A stretch of DNA of 10,911 nucleotides, from contig JAGWBG010000022.1 of assembly GCA_021296015.1 (NCBI GenBank), positions 3,844-14,754 of the forward strand. The letters run 5' to 3'. The position numbers and the translations under genes are program-made. Shown in pieces: positions 1-6,494 of the stretch. The notes beneath the pieces were generated by a model, which had not been told where the DNA came from, searched no databases, and saw only the letters and a list, made by a program, of their open reading frames with translations. The DNA is from Dehalococcoidia bacterium (GTDB lineage: Bacteria > Chloroflexota > Dehalococcoidia > Lucifugimonadales > JAGWBF01). The stretch's first letter is position 1; every line of letters begins with the position of its first letter.

Positions 1-401
1 AGCCATACCAGGCTGATGGGAATCGCAGGTATGGGAACCAGGGCGATAAAGACTCCCAATGCGCTGGCAGCGCCCCTTCCGCCCCTGAGCTTCAGGAATA
101 TGGGCCAGTTGTGACCGATTATGGCTACGACCCCAGCTGCCATCTGTGGGCCCGTGCCATCGGTCAGTGCTCTGGCAAGAAGCACGGCTAAGGCGCCTTT
201 CCCTATGTCAATCGCCCCTACCACCATGCCTGCCTTGGGACCGATAGTTCGATACGTGTTGCCGGCGCCGGGATTTCGGTCTCCTTCGTCGCGGATGTCC
301 TTCCCTTTTACCAGACGCCCGGCGACATAGGCCGAAGGTATAGAGCCTATGAGATAGGCCATTATCATAGCACCTATCCAGTCGAAGCTAAACCAGGCCA
401 C
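1..401 (-). CDS. plsY: Glycerol-3-phosphate acyltransferase PlsY-like, 3' end cut by window edge
   Basis: Partial integral membrane enzyme; 133 residues are visible and the C-terminus lies beyond base 1. PlsY transfers an acyl group from acyl-phosphate to glycerol-3-phosphate, the first step of phospholipid synthesis. Visible family marks are GSIP at residues 19-22, a DIR..G..NPGAGN..R block at 35-51, and GHNWPIFLKLRGGRG at 96-110, with hydrophobic segments near 8-28, 56-79, 87-105 and from 112 on. The usual family wording is closer to GSGNxGATN and FKGGKG; here it is GDRNPGAGN and LRGGRG, so this may be a divergent PlsY paralogue. The GTG start at 401 follows an in-frame stop by two codons and has AAAGGAG 12 bases upstream. 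ATG at 368 (residue 12) is the alternative but would shorten the first membrane segment. It lies 77 bases downstream of ilvE on the same strand. Confidence 0.85.
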   Translation of the reverse strand, partial: MAWFSFDWIGAMIMAYLIGSIPSAYVAGRLVKGKDIRDEGDRNPGAGNTYRTIGPKAGMVVGAIDIGKGALAVLLARALTDGTGPQMAAGVVAIIGHNWPIFLKLRGGRGAASALGVFIALVPIPAIPISLVW

Positions 402-472
402 CTCGGTCTAGGTCTCCTTTATCTGAATATATGCTACCGCGGTCCTCAATACTTGCTGGCTAGGGCCCAACT

Positions 473-483
473 GGGTAATTATA
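473..483 (-). promoter_or_regulatory. Candidate -10 element for plsY overlapping the ilvE stop codon
   Basis: Read on the minus strand, 483-473 is TATAATTACCC, identical over 11 bases to the -10 and downstream flank of the ilvE promoter at 1457-1447. It would start transcription near 471, leaving a leader of about 70 bases before the plsY GTG. No convincing -35 hexamer lies 16-18 bases upstream (around 500-507), so this is a weak call. Confidence 0.3.
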
Positions 484-1417
484 CGCTAACCAGCCTCGGT
501 GTGGCGACTGTACACCAGTGTATATACTTGGGATTCCTCCCAACTACGATGTCGAAGTACAGTTTCTGAAGCTTTGCCGATATAGGTCCTACCGTGCCGT
601 CATTTATCTTGCGGTTATCCACTTCCACCACGGGCGTGAGATGGGCGGCTGTGCCGGTGAGGAAACATTCGTCGGATATGTATATTTGGCTTCTGTCTAT
701 GTGAGTCTCCAGTACCTCCAGCCCCAGTTCGCTCTGGGCCAGCTGCATTACGGTGTCCCGGGTAATACCGGGCAATACGTTGTCCTCGATGGGAGGGGTG
801 TAAATCTTGCCATCGGACACCAGGAAGAGGTTCTCTCCTGAACCCTCGCACACGTGCCCATCCTGATTCAGGATAATGGCCTCGTCAAATCCCGCCAGGG
901 TCGCCTCGGTCTTGGCGAGAATGCTGTTCACGTAGATTCCTGAAATCTTGAACCGGGCCGGTATCATAGGGTCATCTACTCGCCGCCAGGAAGAGGTACA
1001 ACAGCGCAGTATATCGGTCCCAAGATAGCTGCCGAAGGGGACTGCCAAGAGGCAGAAATCGCTCTCCAGGTCCTGGAGCTTCAGGTTGGCCACTTTCTCG
1101 GCGCTCTTGTAGGCCAGGGGGCGAATGTAGAGGTCCTCGCTGAAGCCGCACCGCTCCACCATTTCCACGGTAATATTGCAAAGCTCTTCCAAGGAATACG
1201 GAATGTCTAGCATGAGAAGGCGACACCCCCGAAGGAGTCTCTCGTAGTGCTCCCTCAGGCGGAAGATGTATATAGCCCCATTCTCCTCGTTCCAGTTCCC
1301 CCTGATACCTTCAAAGACCCCCGTCCCGTAGTGCAACGCATGGGTCATAATGCTTACCTTGGCCTCGCTCAGGGGAACGTAGTCTCCTCGGAAGAAGGCA
1401 TAGGACATCGGACTCAC
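479..1417 (-). CDS. ilvE: Branched-chain amino acid aminotransferase (class IV, PLP)
   Basis: 312-residue cytosolic PLP enzyme that interconverts leucine, isoleucine and valine with their 2-oxo acids using glutamate/2-oxoglutarate, the last step of branched-chain synthesis. Class IV aminotransferase marks appear in order: HALHYGTGVFEGIR at residues 26-39, YIRPLAYKS at 97-105, ARFKISG with the probable Schiff-base lysine K157, EGSGENLF at 191-198, LPGITRD at 215-221 and LTGTAAHLTPV at 253-263. Length fits the roughly 300-residue family. The 191-198 and 253-263 motifs favour IlvE over D-amino-acid transaminase or aminodeoxychorismate lyase. GTG at 1417 is chosen because AGGAGG lies 6 bases upstream; ATG at 1408 would be too far from it. 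It has its own promoter at 1452-1480 and lies upstream of plsY, possibly cotranscribed with it. Confidence 0.94.
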   Translation of the reverse strand: MSPMSYAFFRGDYVPLSEAKVSIMTHALHYGTGVFEGIRGNWNEENGAIYIFRLREHYERLLRGCRLLMLDIPYSLEELCNITVEMVERCGFSEDLYIRPLAYKSAEKVANLKLQDLESDFCLLAVPFGSYLGTDILRCCTSSWRRVDDPMIPARFKISGIYVNSILAKTEATLAGFDEAIILNQDGHVCEGSGENLFLVSDGKIYTPPIEDNVLPGITRDTVMQLAQSELGLEVLETHIDRSQIYISDECFLTGTAAHLTPVVEVDNRKINDGTVGPISAKLQKLYFDIVVGRNPKYIHWCTVATPRLVSV

Positions 1418-1420
1418 CGC

Positions 1421-1429
1421 TCACCTCCT
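1421..1429 (-). promoter_or_regulatory. Ribosome binding site deciding the ilvE GTG start
   Basis: On the minus strand this reads AGGAGGTGA, a near-perfect anti-Shine-Dalgarno match. The GGAGG core ends 6 bases before the GTG at 1417. The next in-frame ATG (1408) would be about 15 bases away, so GTG is the better start. Confidence 0.8.
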
Positions 1430-1430
1430 C

Positions 1431-1459
1431 TTTAACTTTGGGGCATGGGTAATTATAAT
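1431..1459 (+). promoter_or_regulatory. Weak candidate promoter for comEA, divergent from ilvE
   Basis: Plus-strand TATAAT at 1454-1459 with TTTAAC at 1431-1436, a 17-base spacer. The -35 matches consensus at only 3 of 6 positions. The -10 overlaps the minus-strand ilvE -10 because ATTATAAT is its own reverse complement. Predicted start near 1466, about 30 bases before comEA. Confidence 0.35.
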
Positions 1460-1480
1460 CAGCCATAGACCATAAGGCAA
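1452..1480 (-). promoter_or_regulatory. Sigma70-type promoter of ilvE
   Basis: On the minus strand: -35 TTGCCT (1480-1475, 4 of 6 to consensus), a spacer of exactly 17 bases, and -10 TATAAT (1457-1452, 6 of 6). The predicted start near 1445 gives a leader of about 28 bases ending in the strong ribosome site of ilvE. Confidence 0.7.
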
Positions 1481-1495
1481 GATGATAATTTATAG

Positions 1496-2161
1496 ATGTT
1501 TTCTATAAGGGCTGTATCACTCTACATTTTGTTGGCCCTGTTCATTGCCGTCCTATCTGCGGCGGCAGCCCTTCTGGTAATCCAAAGCAGGTCCGGTAGT
1601 CCAGGTGTTGAGGTCCTGTTGCCTACGGCTACTCCTGCTCCCAATTTGAAAGTTTACATAAGTGGCGCGGTAGCCATTCCCGGTGTCTACGCTATGGAGG
1701 AAGGCGACCGCTTGGCGGACGCTATAGAGGCCGCCGGAGGTGCTACCTACGGCCCTCTGCCTTCCTGCGTCAACCTGGCGGTAAGAGTAAAGGACGAGGC
1801 CAGCTACAATGTGCCGGATGCTGGGATGCCTTGCCAGCAACCCTCTTTGCCGGTGATGACTACCACAGGAGAAGGTGGGGGCTCAGGGGTGGGAGCTACC
1901 TATGGGGTGGGTAGTGGTGCGGGCGTGGAGGCTGCCGCAGAGCAGGACTCTCACCCGGTAATGGACCTGAACACTGCCACCGTGCAGCAGCTAATAGAGT
2001 TGCCGGGCATCGGCCCGGTGAAGGCCCAGGCCATAGTAGATTACAGGGAGGAAGTCGGTCAGTTCAAATCTATTGAAGAGGTGATGGAGGTGCGGGGCAT
2101 AGGCCCAGCTACCTACGAAGGTATCTATGACATGGTAAGCGTGGGGGGAGCGCCCCCTTAG
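1496..2161 (+). CDS. comEA: ComEA-type membrane-anchored DNA-binding protein (SLBB + helix-hairpin-helix)
   Basis: 221-residue protein with an N-terminal signal/anchor helix (about 8-30), a Pro/Thr linker, an SLBB domain (about 51-106; VYISGAVAIPGVY through CVNLAVRVKD), a Gly/Ser-rich linker (about 124-148), and a C-terminal tandem helix-hairpin-helix domain (156-213) with LPGIGPVKAQAI and VRGIGPATYEGI hairpins after the typical DLNTAT opening. This is the architecture of ComEA, the extracytoplasmic DNA receptor of natural transformation; related proteins of unknown role are common. Two cysteines (C91, C113) lie in the exported part and could pair. The ATG at 1496 gives a proper anchor, though its ribosome site is weak. 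comEC, the usual partner, is not adjacent: leuS follows after 336 bases. Functional competence is therefore unproven; fold and location are well supported. Confidence 0.88.
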   Translation: MFSIRAVSLYILLALFIAVLSAAAALLVIQSRSGSPGVEVLLPTATPAPNLKVYISGAVAIPGVYAMEEGDRLADAIEAAGGATYGPLPSCVNLAVRVKDEASYNVPDAGMPCQQPSLPVMTTTGEGGGSGVGATYGVGSGAGVEAAAEQDSHPVMDLNTATVQQLIELPGIGPVKAQAIVDYREEVGQFKSIEEVMEVRGIGPATYEGIYDMVSVGGAPP

Positions 2162-2236
2162 CTCATGCTTACAAAGGCCATCCCACCGTTGGAAACGGAT
2201 TCCGAACCCGTATCGGAGTACGGGCAGGCTCTGGAC

Positions 2237-2253
2237 GACGGAAAGAGAGTGGG
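2237..2253 (+). repeat. Direct repeat, left copy
   Basis: GACGGAAAGAGAGTGGG matches GACGGAAAGGGAGTGGG at 2364-2380 in 16 of 17 positions. The copies flank the inverted hairpin pair and start 127 bases apart. Confidence 0.65.
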
Positions 2254-2270
2254 TATGACGGAGTGCCCTA

Positions 2271-2300
2271 CCCGTCACTCTGGCGAAGGCCAGAGTCCAG
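2271..2300 (+). repeat. REP-like palindromic repeat, left copy
   Basis: Contains a perfect 8-bp stem, ACTCTGGC (2277-2284) and GCCAGAGT (2289-2296), around a GAAG loop. The flanks CCGTCA and TCCA match the inverted right copy. It resembles the widespread intergenic family with core CGTCATTC..GCGAAGGC..GAATCC, here recalled from general knowledge. Confidence 0.75.
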
Positions 2301-2340
2301 GGGTGCGGGATGGAGGCACCATGTCACTGACAGGGACTTG

Positions 2341-2368
2341 TGGATTCGGGCCTACGCCGGAATGACGG
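2341..2368 (-). repeat. REP-like palindromic repeat, right copy (inverted)
   Basis: The reverse complement matches the left copy at 23 of 28 positions. The hairpin is ATTCGGGC (2344-2351), loop CTAC, GCCGGAAT (2356-2363), with one mismatch in 8 bp. The two copies are about 40 bases apart in opposite orientation, like the paired REP units of BIME elements. Confidence 0.75.
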
Positions 2369-2380
2369 AAAGGGAGTGGG
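2364..2380 (+). repeat. Direct repeat, right copy
   Basis: GACGGAAAGGGAGTGGG begins inside the right REP hairpin's flank (TGACGG) and matches the left copy at 2237-2253 with one substitution. Confidence 0.65.
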
Positions 2381-2480
2381 AGTTTTTCATGGCCTTGTGA
2401 AGGCCGCGCCCGCCTGTTGGCAGATAGGTATGGGAATGAAAATGGCCTATTTTCAGAGGAATTATCTACTTGGTGGAGAG

Positions 2481-2488
2481 AGAAGGAG
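2481..2488 (+). promoter_or_regulatory. Ribosome binding site deciding the leuS start
   Basis: AGAAGGAG lies 9 bases before ATG 2498. The open frame extends back to a TTG at 2417, but those 27 codons show no LeuRS character and have no comparable ribosome site. Confidence 0.75.
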
Positions 2489-2497
2489 TATCCGTAT

Positions 2498-4972
2498 ATG
2501 ACGACAATGCGCCAGGTTGAGCTACGATACAATCCCCAGGAGATTGACCGCAAATGGCAGGAGCGCTGGGAAAGGGACGGCACATACCGAGTCCGGGATG
2601 ACGATCCCAGCCCCAAATGGTACGAGCTTACCATGTATCCCTATCCCTCCGGCGACCTGCATATCGGCCACTGGTACGCCATGGCGCCCGCCGACTGTCA
2701 TGCCCGCTTCCGCCGGATGCAGGGATACAACGTCATCCATCCCATGGGCTTCGACGCCTTCGGGCTTCCGGCAGAGAACGCCGCTATCCAGCGGGGGATT
2801 CATCCATATACCTGGACTATGGGTAACATCGAGAACATGCGCGGCCAGCTTCGCAGCATGGGCACGGTGTACGATTGGGAACGGGAGATAATATGCTGCG
2901 TTCCCGAATACTACAGATGGAACCAGTGGTTCTTCCTCAAGCTCTACGAAAAGGGCCTGGCCTATCGTGCCAACGCTCCGGTGGTATGGTGCCCCTCCTG
3001 CCAGACCGTCCTGGCCAACGAGCAAGTGCTGAACGGTAGATGCGAGCGGTGTGATACCTCCATCACCCGCCGCGACCTGGAGCAGTGGTTCCTGCGCATA
3101 ACCGACTACGCAGACCAACTACTGGATTTCGGCGGCCTGGTGGACTGGCCGGAGAAAATCCTCACCATGCAGCGCAACTGGATTGGCCGGAGCGTGGGCG
3201 TGGAGATTAGCTTCGATATTTCCCAATTGGGGCTGGACGAGAGTGAGATAAGCACCTTCACCACTCGCATAGACACCATCTTCGGAGTTACCTTCATGGT
3301 GCTGGCCCCGGAGCATCCCCTGGTCGAAAAGCTGACGACGCCTGAGCGAAGCTCCGAGGTGGCTGCCTACGTGGAGCAGGCCCGGCGCCAGACGGAGATA
3401 GAGCGCCTGTCTGCCGAGAAGGAGAAGACGGGGGTCTTCTTGGGTTCCTACGCGATAAACCGTCTCAATGGAGAGCAGGTGCCCATTTTCATAGCTGACT
3501 ACGCCCTCATGGGCTACGGCACGGGGGCGGTAATGGGCGTCCCCGCACATGACCAGAGGGACTTCGAGTTTGCCAGGAAATATGGCCTGCCTATAAGGCT
3601 GGTGATAGCGCCGTCCGGCTGGGCTGGCGGCGACCTTGAGGAGGCGTACCTGGAAGAGGGATCTATGGTCAACTCAGGCCAGTTTGATGGGCTGCCCAGC
3701 AGCCAGGGCAAGGAGGCCATTGCCGACTTCGTAGAGGGCCAGGGCTGGGGCCGACGCTCCGTGTCCTATCGCATACGGGACTGGCTCATATCGAGACAAC
3801 GGTACTGGGGCACACCCATACCCATTGTCTACTGCGAAAAATGCGGCACCGTGCCGTTGCCCGAAGACAGCCTGCCGGTGCTTCTGCCGGAAGACGCCGA
3901 GTTCAAGCCCAGCGGAGAGTCCCCTCTGGTTCTGCACCAGGGTTTCGTCAGCGCTGCGTGTCCCCGCTGCGGTGGGGCGGCCCGCCGTGAGACTGACACC
4001 ATGGACACCTTCGTGGACTCCTCCTGGTATATGGAGCGTTTCACCAGCCCCAAGTACGACGATGGCCCATTTGAACCCAAGGTCTTGAAAGAGTGGATGC
4101 CGGTAGACCAGTACACCGGCGGTGCCGAGCACGCCGTCATGCACCTCCTCTACGCCCGTTTCTGGACCAAGGCCCTGAGAGACATGGGCCTGGTGGACTT
4201 CGACGAACCTTTCCTTCGGCTGTATAACCAGGGGATTATCTTGGGCGAGGACCATGAGAAGATGAGCAAGAGCCGCGGCAACGTGGTTAACCCTGACGAG
4301 TACGTGGGGAGTATGGGTGCCGATTCCGTCCGGTGTTATCTGATGTTCCTGGGTCCCTGGGACCAGGGAGGCCCCTGGAGCACATCAGGGATAAACGGAG
4401 TGGCCCGTTGGCTCAACCGGGTCTGGGAAGTCTGTCAGCATGACCCATCGGAGCTGGACGATAGGCCCACCGATGAACAGACCGTAAGGGATACCCGGAG
4501 GGACCTCCATCAGACCATAAAGAAGTGTTACAACGATCTGGACAGGTTCAAGTTCAACACCGCTATCGCATCCCTGATGGAGTTCTCCAACCGGCTAAAT
4601 CGGGTCTGGAGCGAGGGCAATGTGGACTCCGCCACCTGGAGGGACTGCACCGAGAAGTTCCTGCTGATGCTGGCGCCCTTCGCCCCCCATCTCGCCGAGG
4701 AGCTTTGGGAGCGGGCCGGTCATCCCTATAGCGTCCACAACCGGATGTTTCCCCAGTGGGATGAGGAACTGGCCGCCGAGGAAGTAATCACGCTGGTGGT
4801 TCAGGTAAACGGTCGGTTGAGGGATAAGCTTCAGGTGCCCGTTGACATCGCGGAAGAGGAGGCTAAGCGCCTTGCTCTTGCCAGTGCCAAGGTGCAGACC
4901 TACATCAGCGACAAGCAAATAGCCAGGACCCACTACGTCCCGGGTCGCCTGGTGAACGTGGTGGTGGGGTAG
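2498..4972 (+). CDS. leuS: Leucyl-tRNA synthetase
   Basis: 824-residue cytosolic class I synthetase that charges tRNA-Leu; the length is normal for bacterial LeuRS. The N-terminus reads YNPQEIDRKWQERW after the chosen start. The HIGH signature is at residues 55-58 (HIGH followed by W). A Cys cluster at 165/168/182/185 is a likely zinc site. The CP1 editing domain carries TTRIDTIFG (255-263) and GTGAVMGVPAHDQRDFEFA, the pocket that hydrolyses mischarged tRNA-Leu. A second CxxC pair (446/449 and 488/491) precedes DTFVDSSWY in the leucine-specific insertion region. KMSKS is at 588-592, and an anticodon-binding helical domain plus the C-terminal domain (VVQVNGRLRDKLQVP) follow. All catalytic and editing motifs look intact. 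It lies 66 bases upstream of the argJ promoter region and is probably a separate unit. Confidence 0.97.
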   Translation: MTTMRQVELRYNPQEIDRKWQERWERDGTYRVRDDDPSPKWYELTMYPYPSGDLHIGHWYAMAPADCHARFRRMQGYNVIHPMGFDAFGLPAENAAIQRGIHPYTWTMGNIENMRGQLRSMGTVYDWEREIICCVPEYYRWNQWFFLKLYEKGLAYRANAPVVWCPSCQTVLANEQVLNGRCERCDTSITRRDLEQWFLRITDYADQLLDFGGLVDWPEKILTMQRNWIGRSVGVEISFDISQLGLDESEISTFTTRIDTIFGVTFMVLAPEHPLVEKLTTPERSSEVAAYVEQARRQTEIERLSAEKEKTGVFLGSYAINRLNGEQVPIFIADYALMGYGTGAVMGVPAHDQRDFEFARKYGLPIRLVIAPSGWAGGDLEEAYLEEGSMVNSGQFDGLPSSQGKEAIADFVEGQGWGRRSVSYRIRDWLISRQRYWGTPIPIVYCEKCGTVPLPEDSLPVLLPEDAEFKPSGESPLVLHQGFVSAACPRCGGAARRETDTMDTFVDSSWYMERFTSPKYDDGPFEPKVLKEWMPVDQYTGGAEHAVMHLLYARFWTKALRDMGLVDFDEPFLRLYNQGIILGEDHEKMSKSRGNVVNPDEYVGSMGADSVRCYLMFLGPWDQGGPWSTSGINGVARWLNRVWEVCQHDPSELDDRPTDEQTVRDTRRDLHQTIKKCYNDLDRFKFNTAIASLMEFSNRLNRVWSEGNVDSATWRDCTEKFLLMLAPFAPHLAEELWERAGHPYSVHNRMFPQWDEELAAEEVITLVVQVNGRLRDKLQVPVDIAEEEAKRLALASAKVQTYISDKQIARTHYVPGRLVNVVVG

Positions 4973-5038
4973 GAATGGCGCCTCAACGTGCTGCGGGCTA
5001 TGCACCCCTCCCTCTCCCTACTCATAGCTGACTCTTTG

Positions 5039-5047
5039 TGGTATACT
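5039..5047 (+). promoter_or_regulatory. Extended -10 promoter candidate for argJ
   Basis: TG-G-TATACT is an extended -10 (TGnTATAAT type) with 5 of 6 in the hexamer. No good -35 is seen at 5018-5024, which extended -10 promoters tolerate. Predicted start near 5054, giving a leader of about 95 bases to the preferred argJ ATG. Confidence 0.5.
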
Positions 5048-5087
5048 CCATACTCCAATGCGATTCGCTCTCTTCGATGGCTGTCCT

Positions 5088-5097
5088 CCGTATACGG
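5088..5097 (+). promoter_or_regulatory. Perfect 10-bp palindrome in the argJ leader
   Basis: CCGTATACGG is a perfect palindrome about 35 bases downstream of the predicted argJ transcription start. It could be a regulator site, but it is short and does not match the known ArgR box, so the call is weak. Confidence 0.2.
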
Positions 5098-5148
5098 GGT
5101 CCCGTGCAAAATAGCCGGAAAATCCATGGAAAGTGGTGGGTGAAAGAC

Positions 5149-6372
5149 ATGGCTGGAAAAATAAACTTTGTGGATGGCGGCTCCGTGACTACTCCCGGGG
5201 GGTTCTCGGCGGGCGCCACATACGCCGGACTCAAGACCTACGCAGAGGATAAGCTGGACCTGGGCATATTGCTCTCCGACCGGCCCAGTTCCGTTGCCGG
5301 AGTATTCACCACCAGCGCCGTGAGGTCCCCCACGGTCACAATCACCCAGGAGCGGGTTTCCTCCCAGAGCAAGGTCAGGGCCCTGGTGGTAAACAGCGGC
5401 ATAGCCAACGCATGTGTGGGAGAGCAGGGCTATCTGGATGCCCAAGAGGCTACGGCCGAGACGGCAAGACGCCTGGGTCTGCGTTCTGAAGAGGTGCTCA
5501 TGGGCAGCACCGGAATCATAGGCGTGGAACTGCCGATGGCCCTTGTCCGAACGGGCATCAGCCAGATAACGCCTTCGGAGGGCGGGGGCAACGACCTCGC
5601 CAGGGCCATTATGACCACCGACACCCACCCCAAAGAAGGGGCTGTGGCCTTCGAGTGCTCTGGGAAGACCGTAACCATCGGCGGCATAGCCAAGGGCGCG
5701 GGCATGATACACCCCAACATGGCTACCATGCTGAGCTTCCTCACCTCCGATGCCGATGTGGAACCTTCCTTTCTGCAACGTGCGTTGAGTCGAGCGGCCG
5801 ATTCATCCTTCAACATGCTGTCGGTGGACGGCGACAGCAGCACCAACGATACGGTGCTTATCCTGGCCAACGGTGCCGCGGACGCGGGCATTATAGAGGA
5901 AGGAACGCCGACCGGAGACCTTTTCCAGGAGGCCCTGAACAAGCTCTGTATCCATCTGACCAAGGAGCTAGCCAGGGACGGAGAAGGAGCGAGCAACCGT
6001 CTCATTGAGGTTACCGTTGAGGGAGCGACCGACCTCACGGCCGCCCGCCTTGCCGCCAGGACGGTGGTGTCGTCGAGCCTGGTGAAAACGGCCGTTCACG
6101 GAGCCGACCCCAATTGGGGCAGAATCATAGCCGCTCTGGGTAGAAGTGGGGCCGAGGTTGATGAGGGCAAGGTCGCCCTCTACGTCAACGACGTTTGCAT
6201 AATGGAGGATGGCCGTCCCATCCCCTTTCACAGGGATGGAGTAGTTGCCTTGATGCGTGGGCTGGAGGTGTCCTTCCGAATCAAGCTCAATCTGGGCCAG
6301 AGTGAAGCCACGGCGTGGGGCTGTCCCCTCAGCGAAGAATACGTGACCTTTAATAGCGCCTACACTACCTAA
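5149..6372 (+). CDS. argJ: Bifunctional ornithine acetyltransferase / N-acetylglutamate synthase
   Basis: 407-residue cytosolic enzyme that moves the acetyl group from N-acetylornithine to glutamate, releasing ornithine and recycling acetyl; bifunctional members also use acetyl-CoA. The precursor self-cleaves before a threonine nucleophile, here T193 in KGAGMIHPNMATML. Other family marks are GGxxTPGGFSAG near the start, VVNSGIANAC, MGSTGIIG, MLSVDGDSSTNDT, GADPNWGRIIAALGRSG, and the terminal SEEYVTFNSAYTT. The reading frame is open back to 5038, but ATG 5149 gives the family's usual N-terminus and length. GTG 5140, three codons upstream, is an alternative; neither has a strong ribosome site. 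Whether it is bifunctional or only an ornithine acetyltransferase cannot be told from sequence. It lies upstream of argB, separated by 171 bases with a new promoter. Confidence 0.95.
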   Translation: MAGKINFVDGGSVTTPGGFSAGATYAGLKTYAEDKLDLGILLSDRPSSVAGVFTTSAVRSPTVTITQERVSSQSKVRALVVNSGIANACVGEQGYLDAQEATAETARRLGLRSEEVLMGSTGIIGVELPMALVRTGISQITPSEGGGNDLARAIMTTDTHPKEGAVAFECSGKTVTIGGIAKGAGMIHPNMATMLSFLTSDADVEPSFLQRALSRAADSSFNMLSVDGDSSTNDTVLILANGAADAGIIEEGTPTGDLFQEALNKLCIHLTKELARDGEGASNRLIEVTVEGATDLTAARLAARTVVSSSLVKTAVHGADPNWGRIIAALGRSGAEVDEGKVALYVNDVCIMEDGRPIPFHRDGVVALMRGLEVSFRIKLNLGQSEATAWGCPLSEEYVTFNSAYTT

Positions 6373-6494
6373 CATCCACAAGGGTGCGGGTAGCCGGCCC
6401 CGGTGAATCCCCCATATTTCAGACTGCCCCCGCTTATTAAGTGCTATAGTTACATATTGCCCTGAGTTTTCCAAGTATAAACAAGTTTTGCTTT

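Larger units (their letters stand above)
2162..2497 (+). other. 336-base gap between comEA and leuS with REP-like repeats, no credible gene
   Basis: This stretch holds two inverted REP-like hairpins (2271-2300 and 2341-2368), a 17-bp direct repeat (2237-2253 and 2364-2380), a small perfect inverted repeat TGTCA-C-TGACA at 2322-2332, and a possible degraded third hairpin at 2197-2224. The bases after 2381 lead into the leuS ribosome site. Short open frames here are read through the repeats and have no recognisable protein character. No clear promoter for leuS was found. Confidence 0.7.

Noticed and set aside
121..330. 69-residue plus-strand open frame at the window start
   Set aside because: It is antisense to plsY, whose motifs are unmistakable on the minus strand.
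2165..2365. 66-residue plus-strand open frame after comEA
   Set aside because: It reads straight through both REP hairpins (RHSGEG... and ...GPTPE are typical REP translations), has no ribosome site and no family character.
2417..2497. Upstream extension of leuS from TTG 2417
   Set aside because: These 27 codons do not resemble any LeuRS N-terminus, and the strong AGAAGGAG site points to ATG 2498.
2275..2634. 119-residue minus-strand open frame
   Set aside because: It covers the REP repeats and the antisense of the leuS start; composition and motifs are those of repeat read-through.
3674..4255. 193-residue minus-strand open frame opposite leuS
   Set aside because: Antisense shadow of the leuS catalytic region with no supporting signals.
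5038..5148. N-terminal extension of argJ by 37 codons
   Set aside because: It overlaps the extended -10 promoter, has no family similarity, and would make the protein longer than typical ArgJ.
4933..5778. 281-residue minus-strand open frame opposite argJ
   Set aside because: It lies antisense to well-conserved argJ and shows no recognisable domain; long antisense frames are expected in GC-rich genes.
5430..6038. 202-residue minus-strand open frame opposite argJ
   Set aside because: Antisense shadow; the Ser/Pro/Arg-rich composition follows from the sense codons.
6373..6480. Rho-independent terminator after argJ
   Set aside because: GC-rich runs are present around 6384-6436, but no clean stem followed by a T tract could be drawn.
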